Assembly: GCA_019247455.1 (NCBI GenBank)
Contig: JAFAOW010000184.1
Coordinates: forward strand, 1-32,024
Reading direction: 5' to 3'
Source: Acidobacteriota bacterium
GTDB taxonomy: Bacteria; Acidobacteriota; Blastocatellia; Pyrinomonadales; Pyrinomonadaceae
Length of the DNA stretch: 32,024 nt
Shown here: piece by piece, positions 1-8,543 of the stretch
Layout: each line of letters starts with the position of its first letter
Numbering within the stretch: position 1 is the stretch's first letter
Position numbers and translations under genes: made by a program
Notes under the pieces: model-generated
Database searches by the model: none
Seen by the model: the letters and a program-made list of their open reading frames with translations, nothing else
Told to the model about the DNA's origin: nothing

Positions 1-331
1 ATTTCTTGAGCTTGCCCGGGGAGATCTGAGCGAGTTTCTCCGCAAGATCGCCCTGCGGGCCGTTTGCGTAAAGCGTTGAGGTATGCGTGATCTTGTCGAC
101 CTGGTCTTTCCACGCCTTGTTAACGCGCGGCTCTGCGTGCCCGACACTTACCGTCAGCACGCCTCCGAAACAATCAAGGTATTTATTTCCCTGATCGTCC
201 CAAACATATTCGCCTTCGCCGTGATCAAGTGCGATCGGTTCCTGGTAATACGTTGCTACGGCCGGAAAGAGAAATTCCTTATGCTTTCTGACGGCCTCAG
301 AAAGCGACGATCTTTGTTCTGCTTGCGTCAT
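1..331 (-). CDS. Class III (PLP-dependent) aminotransferase, N-terminal fragment
   Basis: The gene starts at the ATG complementary to 329-331 and runs off the left edge, so only about 110 N-terminal residues are visible. The translation contains ALDHGEGEYVWDDQGNKYLD followed by CFGGVLTVSVGHAEPRVN. This is the N-terminal signature of class III aminotransferases (4-aminobutyrate, ornithine and alanine-glyoxylate types), in which a 'G.y.wD..G..ylD' strand precedes the 'GH..P.v' motif. The later HTSTLYAN segment also fits. AAGGG lies about 10 nt upstream of the ATG and is an acceptable ribosome binding site. The PLP lysine is outside the window, so the substrate cannot be assigned. The fold call is fairly secure. 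The neighbouring lipoprotein on the same strand gives no functional clue. Confidence 0.85.
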   Translation of the reverse strand, partial: MTQAEQRSSLSEAVRKHKEFLFPAVATYYQEPIALDHGEGEYVWDDQGNKYLDCFGGVLTVSVGHAEPRVNKAWKDQVDKITHTSTLYANGPQGDLAEKLAQISPGKLKK

Positions 332-410
332 AAGGTTAGGCCCTTAACGGGCGCGAATCGAGCAGGTCATTTTACTCCACTTTCCCCGCTACGCGTGTCC
401 AATTTATAAG

Positions 411-935
411 TTACTTTGCCGACTTTTTCTTGTCATTGGAATTCGAGGGAAGAGTCAGCTTCCAAACGCCGTCCTCTTTCACGAAGTCCATTGTCCGCCA
501 TTCGCCGGACTTACTCGGATACTCAACCCTTGCCTTGTCGCCGTCGATCCTTTCATTACGCGAGTCATCCGTATCAGCCTGCGGCTCGGCGCACATGTCC
601 TTGATCATGTCTTCAAGTGACTTGTTATCCATCTTTCCCATTTGCGTTAGGAAATCCAGCACATCCTTGTCGAACAACTTCTTCAACTGAGGCACGTCGC
701 AGCTCTTTCGCGCGTAATAGGCCGCCTTGTAAGCATCTGTCGGAGATTTGGCCGGATCACAGGAAGCTGGCTTGTCGCTCGCGGGCGTTGCGGGAATGGT
801 GGCATTGGAATTCACCGCTGTATTGACCGTGTTCGAATTTGCGACCACCGCGTTGGAGTTATTCGCGGCCTTTGATCCGCAACCACCCACGATCAAACCA
901 GACGCGACTACTAAAGGTATGAATATTTTCCTCAT
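411..935 (-). CDS. Small lipoprotein with an NTF2/DUF4878-like C-terminal domain
   Basis: This is a 174-residue protein. I chose the ATG at 935, not upstream starts in the same frame, because it gives a clean lipoprotein signal peptide (MRKIFIPLVV..., lipobox V16-G17-G18-C19) and has GGAG at a good distance. Residues 20-50 form a low-complexity Asn/Ala/Val/Thr linker with repeated NSN units, typical of a tether between the membrane anchor and a globular domain. The C-terminal part (about 60-165) begins SPTDAYKAAYYA, continues with a Lys/Asp-rich helix (LKKLFDKDVLDFL) and ends with a strand pair containing W and VKEDGVWKLTLP. This resembles the DUF4878/SnoaL-like cone fold found in lipoproteins of unknown role. 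Expected location is the periplasmic face of the inner or outer membrane. The family call is moderate and no ligand can be named. Confidence 0.8.
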   Translation of the reverse strand: MRKIFIPLVVASGLIVGGCGSKAANNSNAVVANSNTVNTAVNSNATIPATPASDKPASCDPAKSPTDAYKAAYYARKSCDVPQLKKLFDKDVLDFLTQMGKMDNKSLEDMIKDMCAEPQADTDDSRNERIDGDKARVEYPSKSGEWRTMDFVKEDGVWKLTLPSNSNDKKKSAK

Positions 936-972
936 CAGTTCTCCGTATTTTTTATGAAAACCTCTTGAGAGC

Positions 973-1002
973 ATAATAGAAGCACAAAGGTTCGATTCAC
1001 AA
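973..1002 (-). promoter_or_regulatory. Putative sigma70-type promoter of the lipoprotein gene
   Basis: Read on the minus strand, TTGTGA (1002-997) and TATTAT (978-973) are separated by 18 nt. The predicted start would lie about 30 nt upstream of the lipoprotein ATG at 935. The -35 box sits just before the divergent pgi start, so the two promoters probably overlap. This is seen by eye only. Confidence 0.4.
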
Positions 1003-1032
1003 AAGGGTTTGGCGAGAAAATCGGTATCTAAT

Positions 1033-2718
1033 ATGGTCAACGAAATGCAATATTCCCTTCCCCAGCACGTCCGTAGGGCTTTTGACACGAACGTCGAACT
1101 ATGGGGCGCCGAGAAGCGGGTAGGTCGGGTATGGGCCAAGGACGCCTCAGTCTGGACGGGCACTGATGAGGCCGACTGGCTCGGCTGGCTAACGATCGTA
1201 GAAGAGGAAAATACGAAGATCGCTGATTATCTTGCATTGCAAAAGGATATCGAGCACGGCGCTTTTACAGATGTACTTCTGATGGGTATGGGTGGCTCTT
1301 CCCTTTGTCCTGAAGTCTTAGCGATAACTTTCGGTAAGCGGCACTTTCATATTCTCGATTCCACATCACCAACACAGATAGCAGCGGTGGAATCACGGCT
1401 TGACCTTCGTAGGACCTTATTCATCGTCGCGAGTAAATCTGGGTCGACACTCGAGCCGAATTGTTTCAAGCAGTATTTCTTTGAAAGAGTGTCACAACTG
1501 GTCGGCCGCGAGAATGCGGGCCAGCAATTCATAGCTATCACTGATCCTGGCTCAAAGATGGAACAGGTGGCAATAGGCGATGGCTTCCTTCACGTCTTTT
1601 ACGGCAAGCCATCGATCGGCGGCCGCTTTTCGGCGTTGTCGGCTTTCGGCCTGACCGCAGCTGCGGCCATGGGCCTGGATGTTGCGAAGTTCCTAAGGAA
1701 CACGTCGCCGATGATCGACGCGTGCAAAAACGCAAGGATCGCGGACAATCCCGGTGCGGAACTTGGATTGTTCCTCGGAACTTGTCAGCGGAATGGTCGT
1801 GACAAGGTGACGATATTTACATCGCCTGAGATCTATGATCTCGGGGCGTGGCTCGAGCAACTTGTCGCCGAATCAACCGGAAAGAGCGGCATCGCGCTGA
1901 TCCCCGTAGACCGTGAGCCCCTTGAGCCGACGGCAAAATACGGCGGGGATCGCATTTTTGCGTTTATCCGGATGAAAGGTGACCGCAGTTACGACGAAAA
2001 GATAACTGAGCTCACCGTTGCCGGTCATCCTGTAGTACAGATACGGCTGGATTCAAAGGAAACTTTAGGACAAGAATTCTTCCGGTGGGAATTTGCGACA
2101 GCGGTGGCCGGGTCGATCATGGGCATCAACCCATTCAACCAGCCGGATGTTGAGGCAGCCAAGATCGAGGCCCGCAAACTCACTGAGGAGTACGAAAAAG
2201 ACGGCCATTTCCCCGACGAAGAACCTTTCTTCTCGAGTGATGGATACAAGCTTTTCTCGGATGAGGGGTATGGTAACAAGTTGCTGAGCAAGGTTTCCGA
2301 ACCTGAAATTGCGGCCCTGCTATGGGCACATTTCGATTCGCTTGGCGAAGGCGATTACTTCGCACTCCTCGCTTTTATCGAAATGAACGCGGAGCATGAG
2401 CGGCTGCTGCAAAAACTGCGAGAGAAGGTGCTGAATCAGCACAAAGTAGCTACGTGCCTAGGCTTTGGACCTCGCTTTTTGCATTCCACCGGGCAAGCTT
2501 ACAAGGGCGGCGCCAACAACGGTGTCTTCCTGCAGATCACATGCGATGATGCTATCGATCTACCTGTACCGTACCAAAAGTATACCTTCGGGGTGGTAAG
2601 AGAGGCTCAAGCCCGCGGCGATCTTCAAGTTCTGATCGATCGGGGGCGGCGCGCGCTTCGGGTCCATCTCCCTGGCGACACAAAGAGGGCTCTTGATCAC
2701 TTGGTATCGATCACCTAG
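1033..2718 (+). CDS. pgi: Glucose-6-phosphate isomerase of the transaldolase-fusion (TalPGI) type
   Basis: This 561-residue protein should interconvert glucose-6-phosphate and fructose-6-phosphate in the cytoplasm. Sugar-isomerase (SIS) phosphate-binding motifs are visible: GMGGSS at about 85-90 and SKSGST at about 134-139. A later AESTGKSGIALIPV segment and the C-terminal block with GPRFLHSTGQAYKGG are characteristic of the PGI half of bifunctional transaldolase/PGI proteins, which are about 900 residues long. Here the transaldolase half is absent: about 100 nt upstream lies a divergent lipoprotein gene. The frame is open upstream, with a TTG at 1009 preceded almost directly by AAAGGG. I prefer the ATG at 1033, but 1009 (569 residues) is possible. 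A hairpin and promoter follow the stop. Function is confident; the start is uncertain. Confidence 0.93.
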   Translation: MVNEMQYSLPQHVRRAFDTNVELWGAEKRVGRVWAKDASVWTGTDEADWLGWLTIVEEENTKIADYLALQKDIEHGAFTDVLLMGMGGSSLCPEVLAITFGKRHFHILDSTSPTQIAAVESRLDLRRTLFIVASKSGSTLEPNCFKQYFFERVSQLVGRENAGQQFIAITDPGSKMEQVAIGDGFLHVFYGKPSIGGRFSALSAFGLTAAAAMGLDVAKFLRNTSPMIDACKNARIADNPGAELGLFLGTCQRNGRDKVTIFTSPEIYDLGAWLEQLVAESTGKSGIALIPVDREPLEPTAKYGGDRIFAFIRMKGDRSYDEKITELTVAGHPVVQIRLDSKETLGQEFFRWEFATAVAGSIMGINPFNQPDVEAAKIEARKLTEEYEKDGHFPDEEPFFSSDGYKLFSDEGYGNKLLSKVSEPEIAALLWAHFDSLGEGDYFALLAFIEMNAEHERLLQKLREKVLNQHKVATCLGFGPRFLHSTGQAYKGGANNGVFLQITCDDAIDLPVPYQKYTFGVVREAQARGDLQVLIDRGRRALRVHLPGDTKRALDHLVSIT

Positions 2719-2719
2719 C

Positions 2720-2747
2720 TTGAAAGTTCGGCCCCTCCGGTTATACA
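2720..2747 (+). promoter_or_regulatory. Putative promoter of the flippase-like gene
   Basis: TTGAAA (2720-2725), a 16-nt spacer and TATACA (2742-2747) lie immediately after the pgi stop. Transcription would start near 2754 and pass through the hairpin at 2778-2797 before the start codon at 2810. This is a visual match to the sigma70 consensus only. Confidence 0.45.
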
Positions 2748-2777
2748 CGTGAATCCAAAGCAGATATACTCTATTCG

Positions 2778-2797
2778 GACGGGTTGCCGTCTTTTTT
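2778..2797 (+). terminator. Short hairpin plus T-tract between pgi and the flippase gene
   Basis: The stem GACGG/CCGTC with loop GTTG is followed by six T. It may end pgi transcription. Because a good promoter match lies upstream of it and the next ATG is only 12 nt downstream, it could also act as an attenuator in the flippase-gene leader. The stem is only 5 bp, so confidence is moderate. Confidence 0.5.
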
Positions 2798-2809
2798 GTT
2801 GAAGTCTAT

Positions 2810-3907
2810 ATGCAAAAAGGAAGTCTCCTGAAATCTGACGGCGGCGAGATCGCGGTCGCCTCGGCCGGTCCCGCGGGCCCGAGCCGAAAAAACCTTCTTT
2901 TTTGGGTGCACGGGATAGCATTTCTCCTCGGCCTCGCCCTACTCGTCTACGTCGTCTACCTTATCGGTTACCGAACCGTCCTAGATAAGCTTCAACTTGT
3001 CGGCTGGGGAATCTTCATCATCATAGGCCTTAACGTCGCCCGACACTTGATCCGATCCTTGAGTATGTATACCGCGGTTCCCCGCGAATTTCGGACTGTA
3101 AGCTATTGGTCGGTGGTCGCCGCCAGACTCGGCGGCGAGGCGGTAGGCTATCTCACGTTTACCGGACCCCTGGGAGATGCGACGAAGGCTATGCTTTTGA
3201 GAAAGAATCTTCCACTCACGCGCGCGGCATCGGCGGTATTGATCGACACGATACTTTACTACGTATCCGTTATCATTTTCATCCTCGTCGGCATGCTCGT
3301 TTTGCTCTCAAAGTACGGAAGCAAAGGGGCGGGTGTCAATAATGTACTCATCGCGGTCGCGGTGGGCTCCTTCATAATTCTCGGCGCTCTTATAGCTACG
3401 GTTCGATTTAGACTGACTCCGGTATCGCGCTTCCTCTCGTTCCTCGCCGGTCATCATCTTCTGCCAAAATTCATCTCGCAGCGGCTCGAAGATGTCCGGT
3501 CCGTCGAGACGAACGTTTTTCAGTTCTACAACGATCGCAAGCGGGATTTTCTCGTAGTATTCACTCTCGCCCTGCTGGTGCATTTCGTATCAGTGACGGA
3601 GGTGCTTGCAGGACTTCGATTGCTCGAGGTCGATTACAGCTGGGGCAATTCCTTTATCATCGAAGGCCTGACGAAAGTGATCAACCTGATTTTTAGCTTC
3701 GTCCCCGGCACAGTGGGCGTTTATGAGGGCGGGAATGAGGCCATACTGACGTGGCTCGGATACACGGCCGCGATCGGCGTCTCACTTGCTTTGATACGCC
3801 GCGGCGGGATCCTGTTTTCGATATTTATTGGAATGGTCGTGCTGCTTTGGCGGGGCGTCACGAGAAGTGCTAGGGAGCTCACCCACGAAGATCCAGATCA
3901 GTTATGA
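2810..3907 (+). CDS. Lysylphosphatidylglycerol synthase TM-region / flippase-like membrane protein
   Basis: This is a 365-residue polytopic inner-membrane protein. After a polar N-terminus of about 28 residues there are about eight hydrophobic helices, the first near 32-52. The conserved region RLGGEAVGYLTFTGPLGDATKA, followed by a charged stretch and a TM pair, is typical of the LPG_synthase_TM (UPF0104/YbhN-like) family. The C-terminal FVPGTVGVYEGG motif is also characteristic. Members include the flippase half of MprF and stand-alone proteins linked to lipid or glycan-lipid transport. No lysyl-transferase domain is present, so lipid aminoacylation should not be inferred. The ribosome binding site is weak (GAAG). 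It overlaps the next gene tail-to-tail by 10 nt, so the two are convergent and not an operon. The substrate is unknown. Confidence 0.85.
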   Translation: MQKGSLLKSDGGEIAVASAGPAGPSRKNLLFWVHGIAFLLGLALLVYVVYLIGYRTVLDKLQLVGWGIFIIIGLNVARHLIRSLSMYTAVPREFRTVSYWSVVAARLGGEAVGYLTFTGPLGDATKAMLLRKNLPLTRAASAVLIDTILYYVSVIIFILVGMLVLLSKYGSKGAGVNNVLIAVAVGSFIILGALIATVRFRLTPVSRFLSFLAGHHLLPKFISQRLEDVRSVETNVFQFYNDRKRDFLVVFTLALLVHFVSVTEVLAGLRLLEVDYSWGNSFIIEGLTKVINLIFSFVPGTVGVYEGGNEAILTWLGYTAAIGVSLALIRRGGILFSIFIGMVVLLWRGVTRSARELTHEDPDQL

Positions 3908-6402
3908 ACGATCTGTGGGACCTTGTCACCCGTTATCTCAATGATCGTGCGTCCTGGAAACGGATGATAGCCTTCGTTCTTTAACTCCGCATCCGGAACG
4001 TTTTTCTCGTCGATCTTACCCATCAACCTAAATAGGGTGGGTGCAAGGCTCAGGCTGTCGTACGGCTCTGTGATCTCGAGACCGCGTGGAATGCCCGTTT
4101 TCGCGCCGCCCGCGATCATAAAGGTCGAATTGGTCGAAACCCTAAAGAAGGATCCGTGATTCCCGCCCGGATTAAACCCGCGAATATCAAAATTCCAGTG
4201 ATCGTTTGCAAGAATAAGCAGATCTGGCTCGACGAGATGCCGCTGTCTGTCGCGATAGCGGCGGATAAGCCGCTGGTCGTCTGAGATACCCGGCTCGAAA
4301 GTATCGGGCACCTCGTGATGTATCAGTTGTTCGTTGAGGCCGATCAAGCCATTCGAATAATGGGTCAGATGGATCGCATGTAACCATTCCATCTCCGTGT
4401 GCCATTCTGCAAACCAGGCCTTTCGATCGGCAACGGGTATCCCCAGGTTCGGATCCTCGAAGTATTCTAGCGGGAAGCCAGGTGCAATGTCCCTCGTCCG
4501 GAATCGCAGCTTGCCATCAGCCTCCTGGTGAAGACCGGAGACAGGTATGTACTTATAGCTCATCCCGCCATCGTCGTCGACGCGGGACAAAATAAAAGCC
4601 TGACTTTCTTCGCTTCCGTGAAGCCAGATGACGTCTTGATTAGCACGAGTTTCCGCCAATGGCGTGCCCGCGAAATTCGCAAGCGGAATGTGCGCAGCGA
4701 CAAAATCGATCGGCCTATTCTTTACGCCCGGCTGAGTATTGCTGCGAATGCTCTGATCGTGCAGAAGGTCGTAGTAATTGACGCTCACAAAACTCTTGTC
4801 CATATCTAGCAGCCCGTCGCTGCCGACCACAAGACCGGTCGGCTTAATGCCCACGTAGTAATCCTGGATCTGATGCAGCGTGTTCTGCCGCCCCATCGCA
4901 CCAGGCGCAATGAGATCGGCGATATTGATCTTCTTCGCGTCGAAATGATCACGCTGGAGGGCTAGCAGATTCCCAAGTGTTGAAAGGTATTTCTTATACT
5001 CGATCTCATTCTGCTTGGCGTTACCCACGAGTGCGCTGGCCCGAGCGACTTCCTTATCGTGGCCCGTTGCCTTATCCGCTATGGTCAGCGTCTTTCGCTC
5101 TGCGGTGACCTGCCGGTCCTCGACGTCGATCCACCTTTGCAAGGCCGCGAGTTCCTCATTCATCTCCGCGACGGTCTGCTGCCAGTAGGCCCGACGATCA
5201 TCGATCACTTTGAAAATGGTATTCACGGCGGCCGTTTTGACAGGAAGGGCGAGCTTTTTCTGCTGCAGTTCCTCAAGCAGCATCTGAAGGACGTTGAGTT
5301 CCCGCTCGCGGAGGTGCATCGCCGACCTTTCATTTCCGTCGAAATCTACAAGTGCGGTCGGATACTGCGAAGCCTGTCCCTTAAGATACAAAGAGTTCTT
5401 TGACGGAGTAATGATCGCCGGAACCATCGGATTTACGCCCAGCAATGAATAGTCGAGCAGGATACGCCGCTTCGTCTCGACATGATGTCCGCCTCCCTCG
5501 GGGCTCGTCATCATGTTTACGAGGTTGAAGCCCTGACTGTAGATACCGTTCTTCGCATTGAACCCATGGTCAGAGACGATCACGAGGGCTGTCTCGTCTG
5601 CACGGGAGCTTTTCTGGATCGCCGTCCAGAATTTCCCAAGCGTGCGATCTATCTTCTGCAGCTCGACAAGCCTCGACTTGTCGTCGTTGTTGTCGTGCAT
5701 GATGTGGTCGAAGGACGTGTCGTAGTAGTCAAAGTAGTCCAACTCGGGACGGGAAACTATCCTCTCGTGGATCTCCTTTTCGTTCTGGTTGACCGTCATC
5801 GGCAGGTACTGGAAACCTAACGCCCATTCGTCCACCAGATCACCTCTGTCCTTCGGAATAAGTCCGGCGGCACTGCTTCCTAATAGTTGGATCCAGTTAT
5901 TTGCACGCTGGTACAGCTGCGGACTGTGATATCGCGTCGGATACGGAAATGCGTCGACGAACAGCGGCACGCGCATTTGGTCCATGACCTCGGCCGCCGG
6001 CATGTCGGCACGCTTTTGCCGGAGAGAATCAAAGTAGAATGAAAAGAATCTCAGGTAGTCATACGCGAAAAGTGTGTAGCGATCGAACTCCACATTGCCT
6101 TTGATCTGCATGTGCTGTCCCGAATCGAGCATTCCCCATGCAGGTCCCGATAAGCTGATCCCTCGGGTGTAGAAGTTATCAAGCCGCGCGCCGTTTTTGT
6201 AGAAGATCTCCTCGAACCATGGAAGGAGCGATTTCCCTGTCTGAGGGTCCTTTTTATGGACGAATTCATCAACCGAATATCCGGGGAGCCCGTCGATCTT
6301 TACCATCACAAGGCGCTTTACGCCCTGAGCTGAAACGACCGACGAAAGGACGGTGACAAGCAATAACGCAAAAATACTGCGAGTCGAGCGGATTCGATGC
6401 AT
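3898..6402 (-). CDS. Secreted alkaline-phosphatase-superfamily protein (phosphodiesterase/nucleotide-pyrophosphatase type) with a large insertion
   Basis: This 834-residue exported protein has a signal peptide of about 25 residues ending VVSAQ. Metal-site motifs of the type I phosphodiesterase/nucleotide pyrophosphatase family are visible in order. They are VKIDG (Asp about 37), a nucleophile candidate in SLSGPAW (Ser about 85), D232-x3-H236 in FDHIMHD, SDHG (Asp/His about 278-279), and GGNHGS (His about 748). The catalytic core is therefore complete but interrupted. Between about 360 and 700 there is a coiled-coil-rich segment (about 365-485, Leu/Gln/Glu-rich) and a further region with no motif I recognise. 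It should hydrolyse a phosphate ester or diester in the periplasm; the substrate is not evident. The unknown exported protein upstream is only 17 nt away, so the two probably form an operon. Confidence 0.85.
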   Translation of the reverse strand: MHRIRSTRSIFALLLVTVLSSVVSAQGVKRLVMVKIDGLPGYSVDEFVHKKDPQTGKSLLPWFEEIFYKNGARLDNFYTRGISLSGPAWGMLDSGQHMQIKGNVEFDRYTLFAYDYLRFFSFYFDSLRQKRADMPAAEVMDQMRVPLFVDAFPYPTRYHSPQLYQRANNWIQLLGSSAAGLIPKDRGDLVDEWALGFQYLPMTVNQNEKEIHERIVSRPELDYFDYYDTSFDHIMHDNNDDKSRLVELQKIDRTLGKFWTAIQKSSRADETALVIVSDHGFNAKNGIYSQGFNLVNMMTSPEGGGHHVETKRRILLDYSLLGVNPMVPAIITPSKNSLYLKGQASQYPTALVDFDGNERSAMHLRERELNVLQMLLEELQQKKLALPVKTAAVNTIFKVIDDRRAYWQQTVAEMNEELAALQRWIDVEDRQVTAERKTLTIADKATGHDKEVARASALVGNAKQNEIEYKKYLSTLGNLLALQRDHFDAKKINIADLIAPGAMGRQNTLHQIQDYYVGIKPTGLVVGSDGLLDMDKSFVSVNYYDLLHDQSIRSNTQPGVKNRPIDFVAAHIPLANFAGTPLAETRANQDVIWLHGSEESQAFILSRVDDDGGMSYKYIPVSGLHQEADGKLRFRTRDIAPGFPLEYFEDPNLGIPVADRKAWFAEWHTEMEWLHAIHLTHYSNGLIGLNEQLIHHEVPDTFEPGISDDQRLIRRYRDRQRHLVEPDLLILANDHWNFDIRGFNPGGNHGSFFRVSTNSTFMIAGGAKTGIPRGLEITEPYDSLSLAPTLFRLMGKIDEKNVPDAELKNEGYHPFPGRTIIEITGDKVPQIVHN

Positions 6403-6419
6403 AGGGAATTAGAACTCGG

Positions 6420-8459
6420 TTAGTTTACGCCAATAGCCGTGATCGCAGCAGCGTCGCGTGGAAGAATCTCCTGCCCCTCGGCGAGCGCCTTTTTTAGGTA
6501 CTTTGCACAAATGTCCTTCCAACGCGGGTCCAGTTTTGGATCTTGATAGATCGCAAGAAGTGAACTCTTTGCTTTGGGTTTGTTGATCCGATAAAGACCC
6601 TCGAGTGCGAGTGAACGCATTTGCTCATCATCAGTTATCGAAAAGACCGTCGCGAGCGACACGGCCGTTTTACCACCAGCATTTACCCCATTTACCGACA
6701 TGAATTGTAGTGCCGAGAGTAGTTTTACTGTATCGAAATCGATCTCGGGCTTTGACGACAGGTAAGCGCACTCGCGTATGACCCGTTCATGAAACTGCTG
6801 CTTCCTGCGTATGTCCATCTTCGCGACCAGTTCAGGCGTCGACTTGACCGCCTTGCCTTTATACAGCCCAAAGGTGACCAGGTTTAGAAACGATTTGCCA
6901 AACTGCGACTTGCCGCCGTTCGCGATCCGCGTCATCTCCTTCCGGCGGTCCAGTTCGAGCCTGGCTCCTAGGCCGTCGGGACGCTTCGCCCACGCCATCA
7001 GGTTCTTGTACTGCGCTCTCGCCAGGTTTATCTCGCTATCAAGATCATTCTGCAGTGGATTGAGAGCCACCCTTTCCACCCTGTCGGCCATCTCGGTTCG
7101 GAGTTTCGGAGCGAGGTCCTGATCGAGTGCGAGCATCATTTTTAACTCGCTGTAGGCACGAACACGAGTCGGCTGGTTGATGTCCATCCCGCGGCGTCCG
7201 GTAACAAAACTAAAAACCTTGTGCGCAAACATCAACGGCCAGTCTTGGCTGCGACGGATCGTTAGAAAATCGCTCGAGAGGTCATCGACCAGATGATGCG
7301 TCAATTCGCGGAACGCCGGATTATTGGAATTGCGAAAATCAACAAGGATCGCGGGGATTTTTGGATGATCAAAACCGTAGACGGCAAGCGGGATCAACGT
7401 CTTTACCGTTGCTCCGGGCGTGTTAGCGGGCACCTCGCGGCTCTCTTCGTTGTACCAGCGGCGCTCGGTGTAACCCTGCCATTTGCGAAGGCTGCCGTCA
7501 CGCCAGGGGTTCTTGATGTTCAGGAACCGTCCGTCCCAATTTCGGTTCTTGTTTGCATCAAGATCTTCCTTAGCGACCCATATGATCGCGTGGCGCGAGC
7601 TCCCGTCGGGCAATTCGATAGGATCGAAGTAGAGGCCCTGCGACTCTGAAAACCGGCGAAGCAGTTCATGCGTCTGGCCGCGATTGGCCTGTTTGGTCAG
7701 AGTCTCTCGGTCGTATTCCCGATTCAGATTCTCGGCCTTAAGCCCCGACCCGAACGACTTGTCGGTCAGCCACAGGCGCGACTGAATATCCTTCAGTTCC
7801 TGTTGAGTGAGGAATTTCTCACCCGAAAGATCTTCAATTTGCGATAGCACGAGGAGTGCTTCGGCAACACCGGACCGATCATAGTCACCGGTCTGGGTCG
7901 CATTCTGCGCAAGTACCGCTTTCGCCGGGCGGCTAATGATGCCCAGGACAGGGCCCCGGAAGAAACTCCAAAGCAGCTTTCCGTACCCGGCCTTCTCCGG
8001 CGAGTGCATGTCGATAACTGCCTTTGGCAGCGAATTTCCCGCATTCTTCTTGTTTCCGATCCTCGTGTACAGGAATGGTACGAATGACGCAACGCGTTGC
8101 GCCGCCGTAGGGTTCGTCATCGTCAACATCCAAACATACCGGAGTCGATCATTCTCGGCCGCCGGATCGCCCAGCGTGTCTCGAAGGATACTGATAAGCG
8201 GCACCTCGGTGCCCTTCGTCTCCCCTGATCCAAAGGCGCTCCGCTTTGCAAAAATGGTTACGATCTCTGCACCGCCCGGTACCGGGACCTTCTCGACCCG
8301 AAAGTTCGGCCCCAAGTCTGCTTCGACTTTAGATGCCGTTTGTGATGCGTTCGAAGCAGCCGACTGAAGAACATTCAGTCCCTGCGAGCGAGTTGTTATT
8401 ACACCGGCCGAGCAGGTGAGAACAACCACGGCCAGGAGTGCAAGCAGAAATCTATTCAT
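6420..8459 (-). CDS. Exported protein of unknown function, operon partner of the phosphodiesterase-like gene
   Basis: This protein is about 679 residues if it starts at the ATG at 8459, which gives MNRFLLALLAVVVL followed by an Ala/Gly signal-peptide end. The ATG at 8480 would add seven residues. I do not recognise the family. After the signal peptide comes a strand-rich region (about 45-130), a long mixed region with many aromatic and charged residues, and a helical C-terminus. The final 130 residues (SALQFMSVNGVN..., SITDDEQMRSLALEGLYRIN..., IYQDPKLDPRWKDICAKYL) look like HEAT-type helical repeats. No catalytic motif is visible. The 17-nt spacing to the downstream phosphodiesterase-like gene suggests they act together in the periplasm, perhaps as a substrate-binding or scaffold partner. 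That role is inference only. Confidence 0.75.
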   Translation of the reverse strand: MNRFLLALLAVVVLTCSAGVITTRSQGLNVLQSAASNASQTASKVEADLGPNFRVEKVPVPGGAEIVTIFAKRSAFGSGETKGTEVPLISILRDTLGDPAAENDRLRYVWMLTMTNPTAAQRVASFVPFLYTRIGNKKNAGNSLPKAVIDMHSPEKAGYGKLLWSFFRGPVLGIISRPAKAVLAQNATQTGDYDRSGVAEALLVLSQIEDLSGEKFLTQQELKDIQSRLWLTDKSFGSGLKAENLNREYDRETLTKQANRGQTHELLRRFSESQGLYFDPIELPDGSSRHAIIWVAKEDLDANKNRNWDGRFLNIKNPWRDGSLRKWQGYTERRWYNEESREVPANTPGATVKTLIPLAVYGFDHPKIPAILVDFRNSNNPAFRELTHHLVDDLSSDFLTIRRSQDWPLMFAHKVFSFVTGRRGMDINQPTRVRAYSELKMMLALDQDLAPKLRTEMADRVERVALNPLQNDLDSEINLARAQYKNLMAWAKRPDGLGARLELDRRKEMTRIANGGKSQFGKSFLNLVTFGLYKGKAVKSTPELVAKMDIRRKQQFHERVIRECAYLSSKPEIDFDTVKLLSALQFMSVNGVNAGGKTAVSLATVFSITDDEQMRSLALEGLYRINKPKAKSSLLAIYQDPKLDPRWKDICAKYLKKALAEGQEILPRDAAAITAIGVN

Positions 8460-8543
8460 CGTTTGGGGAACGAGATACATATTACGATCTTCGAGGAGAG
8501 AAGCTTTTTCGGATTTGATGCCGTTAGGCGCGTGTTGGACTGC

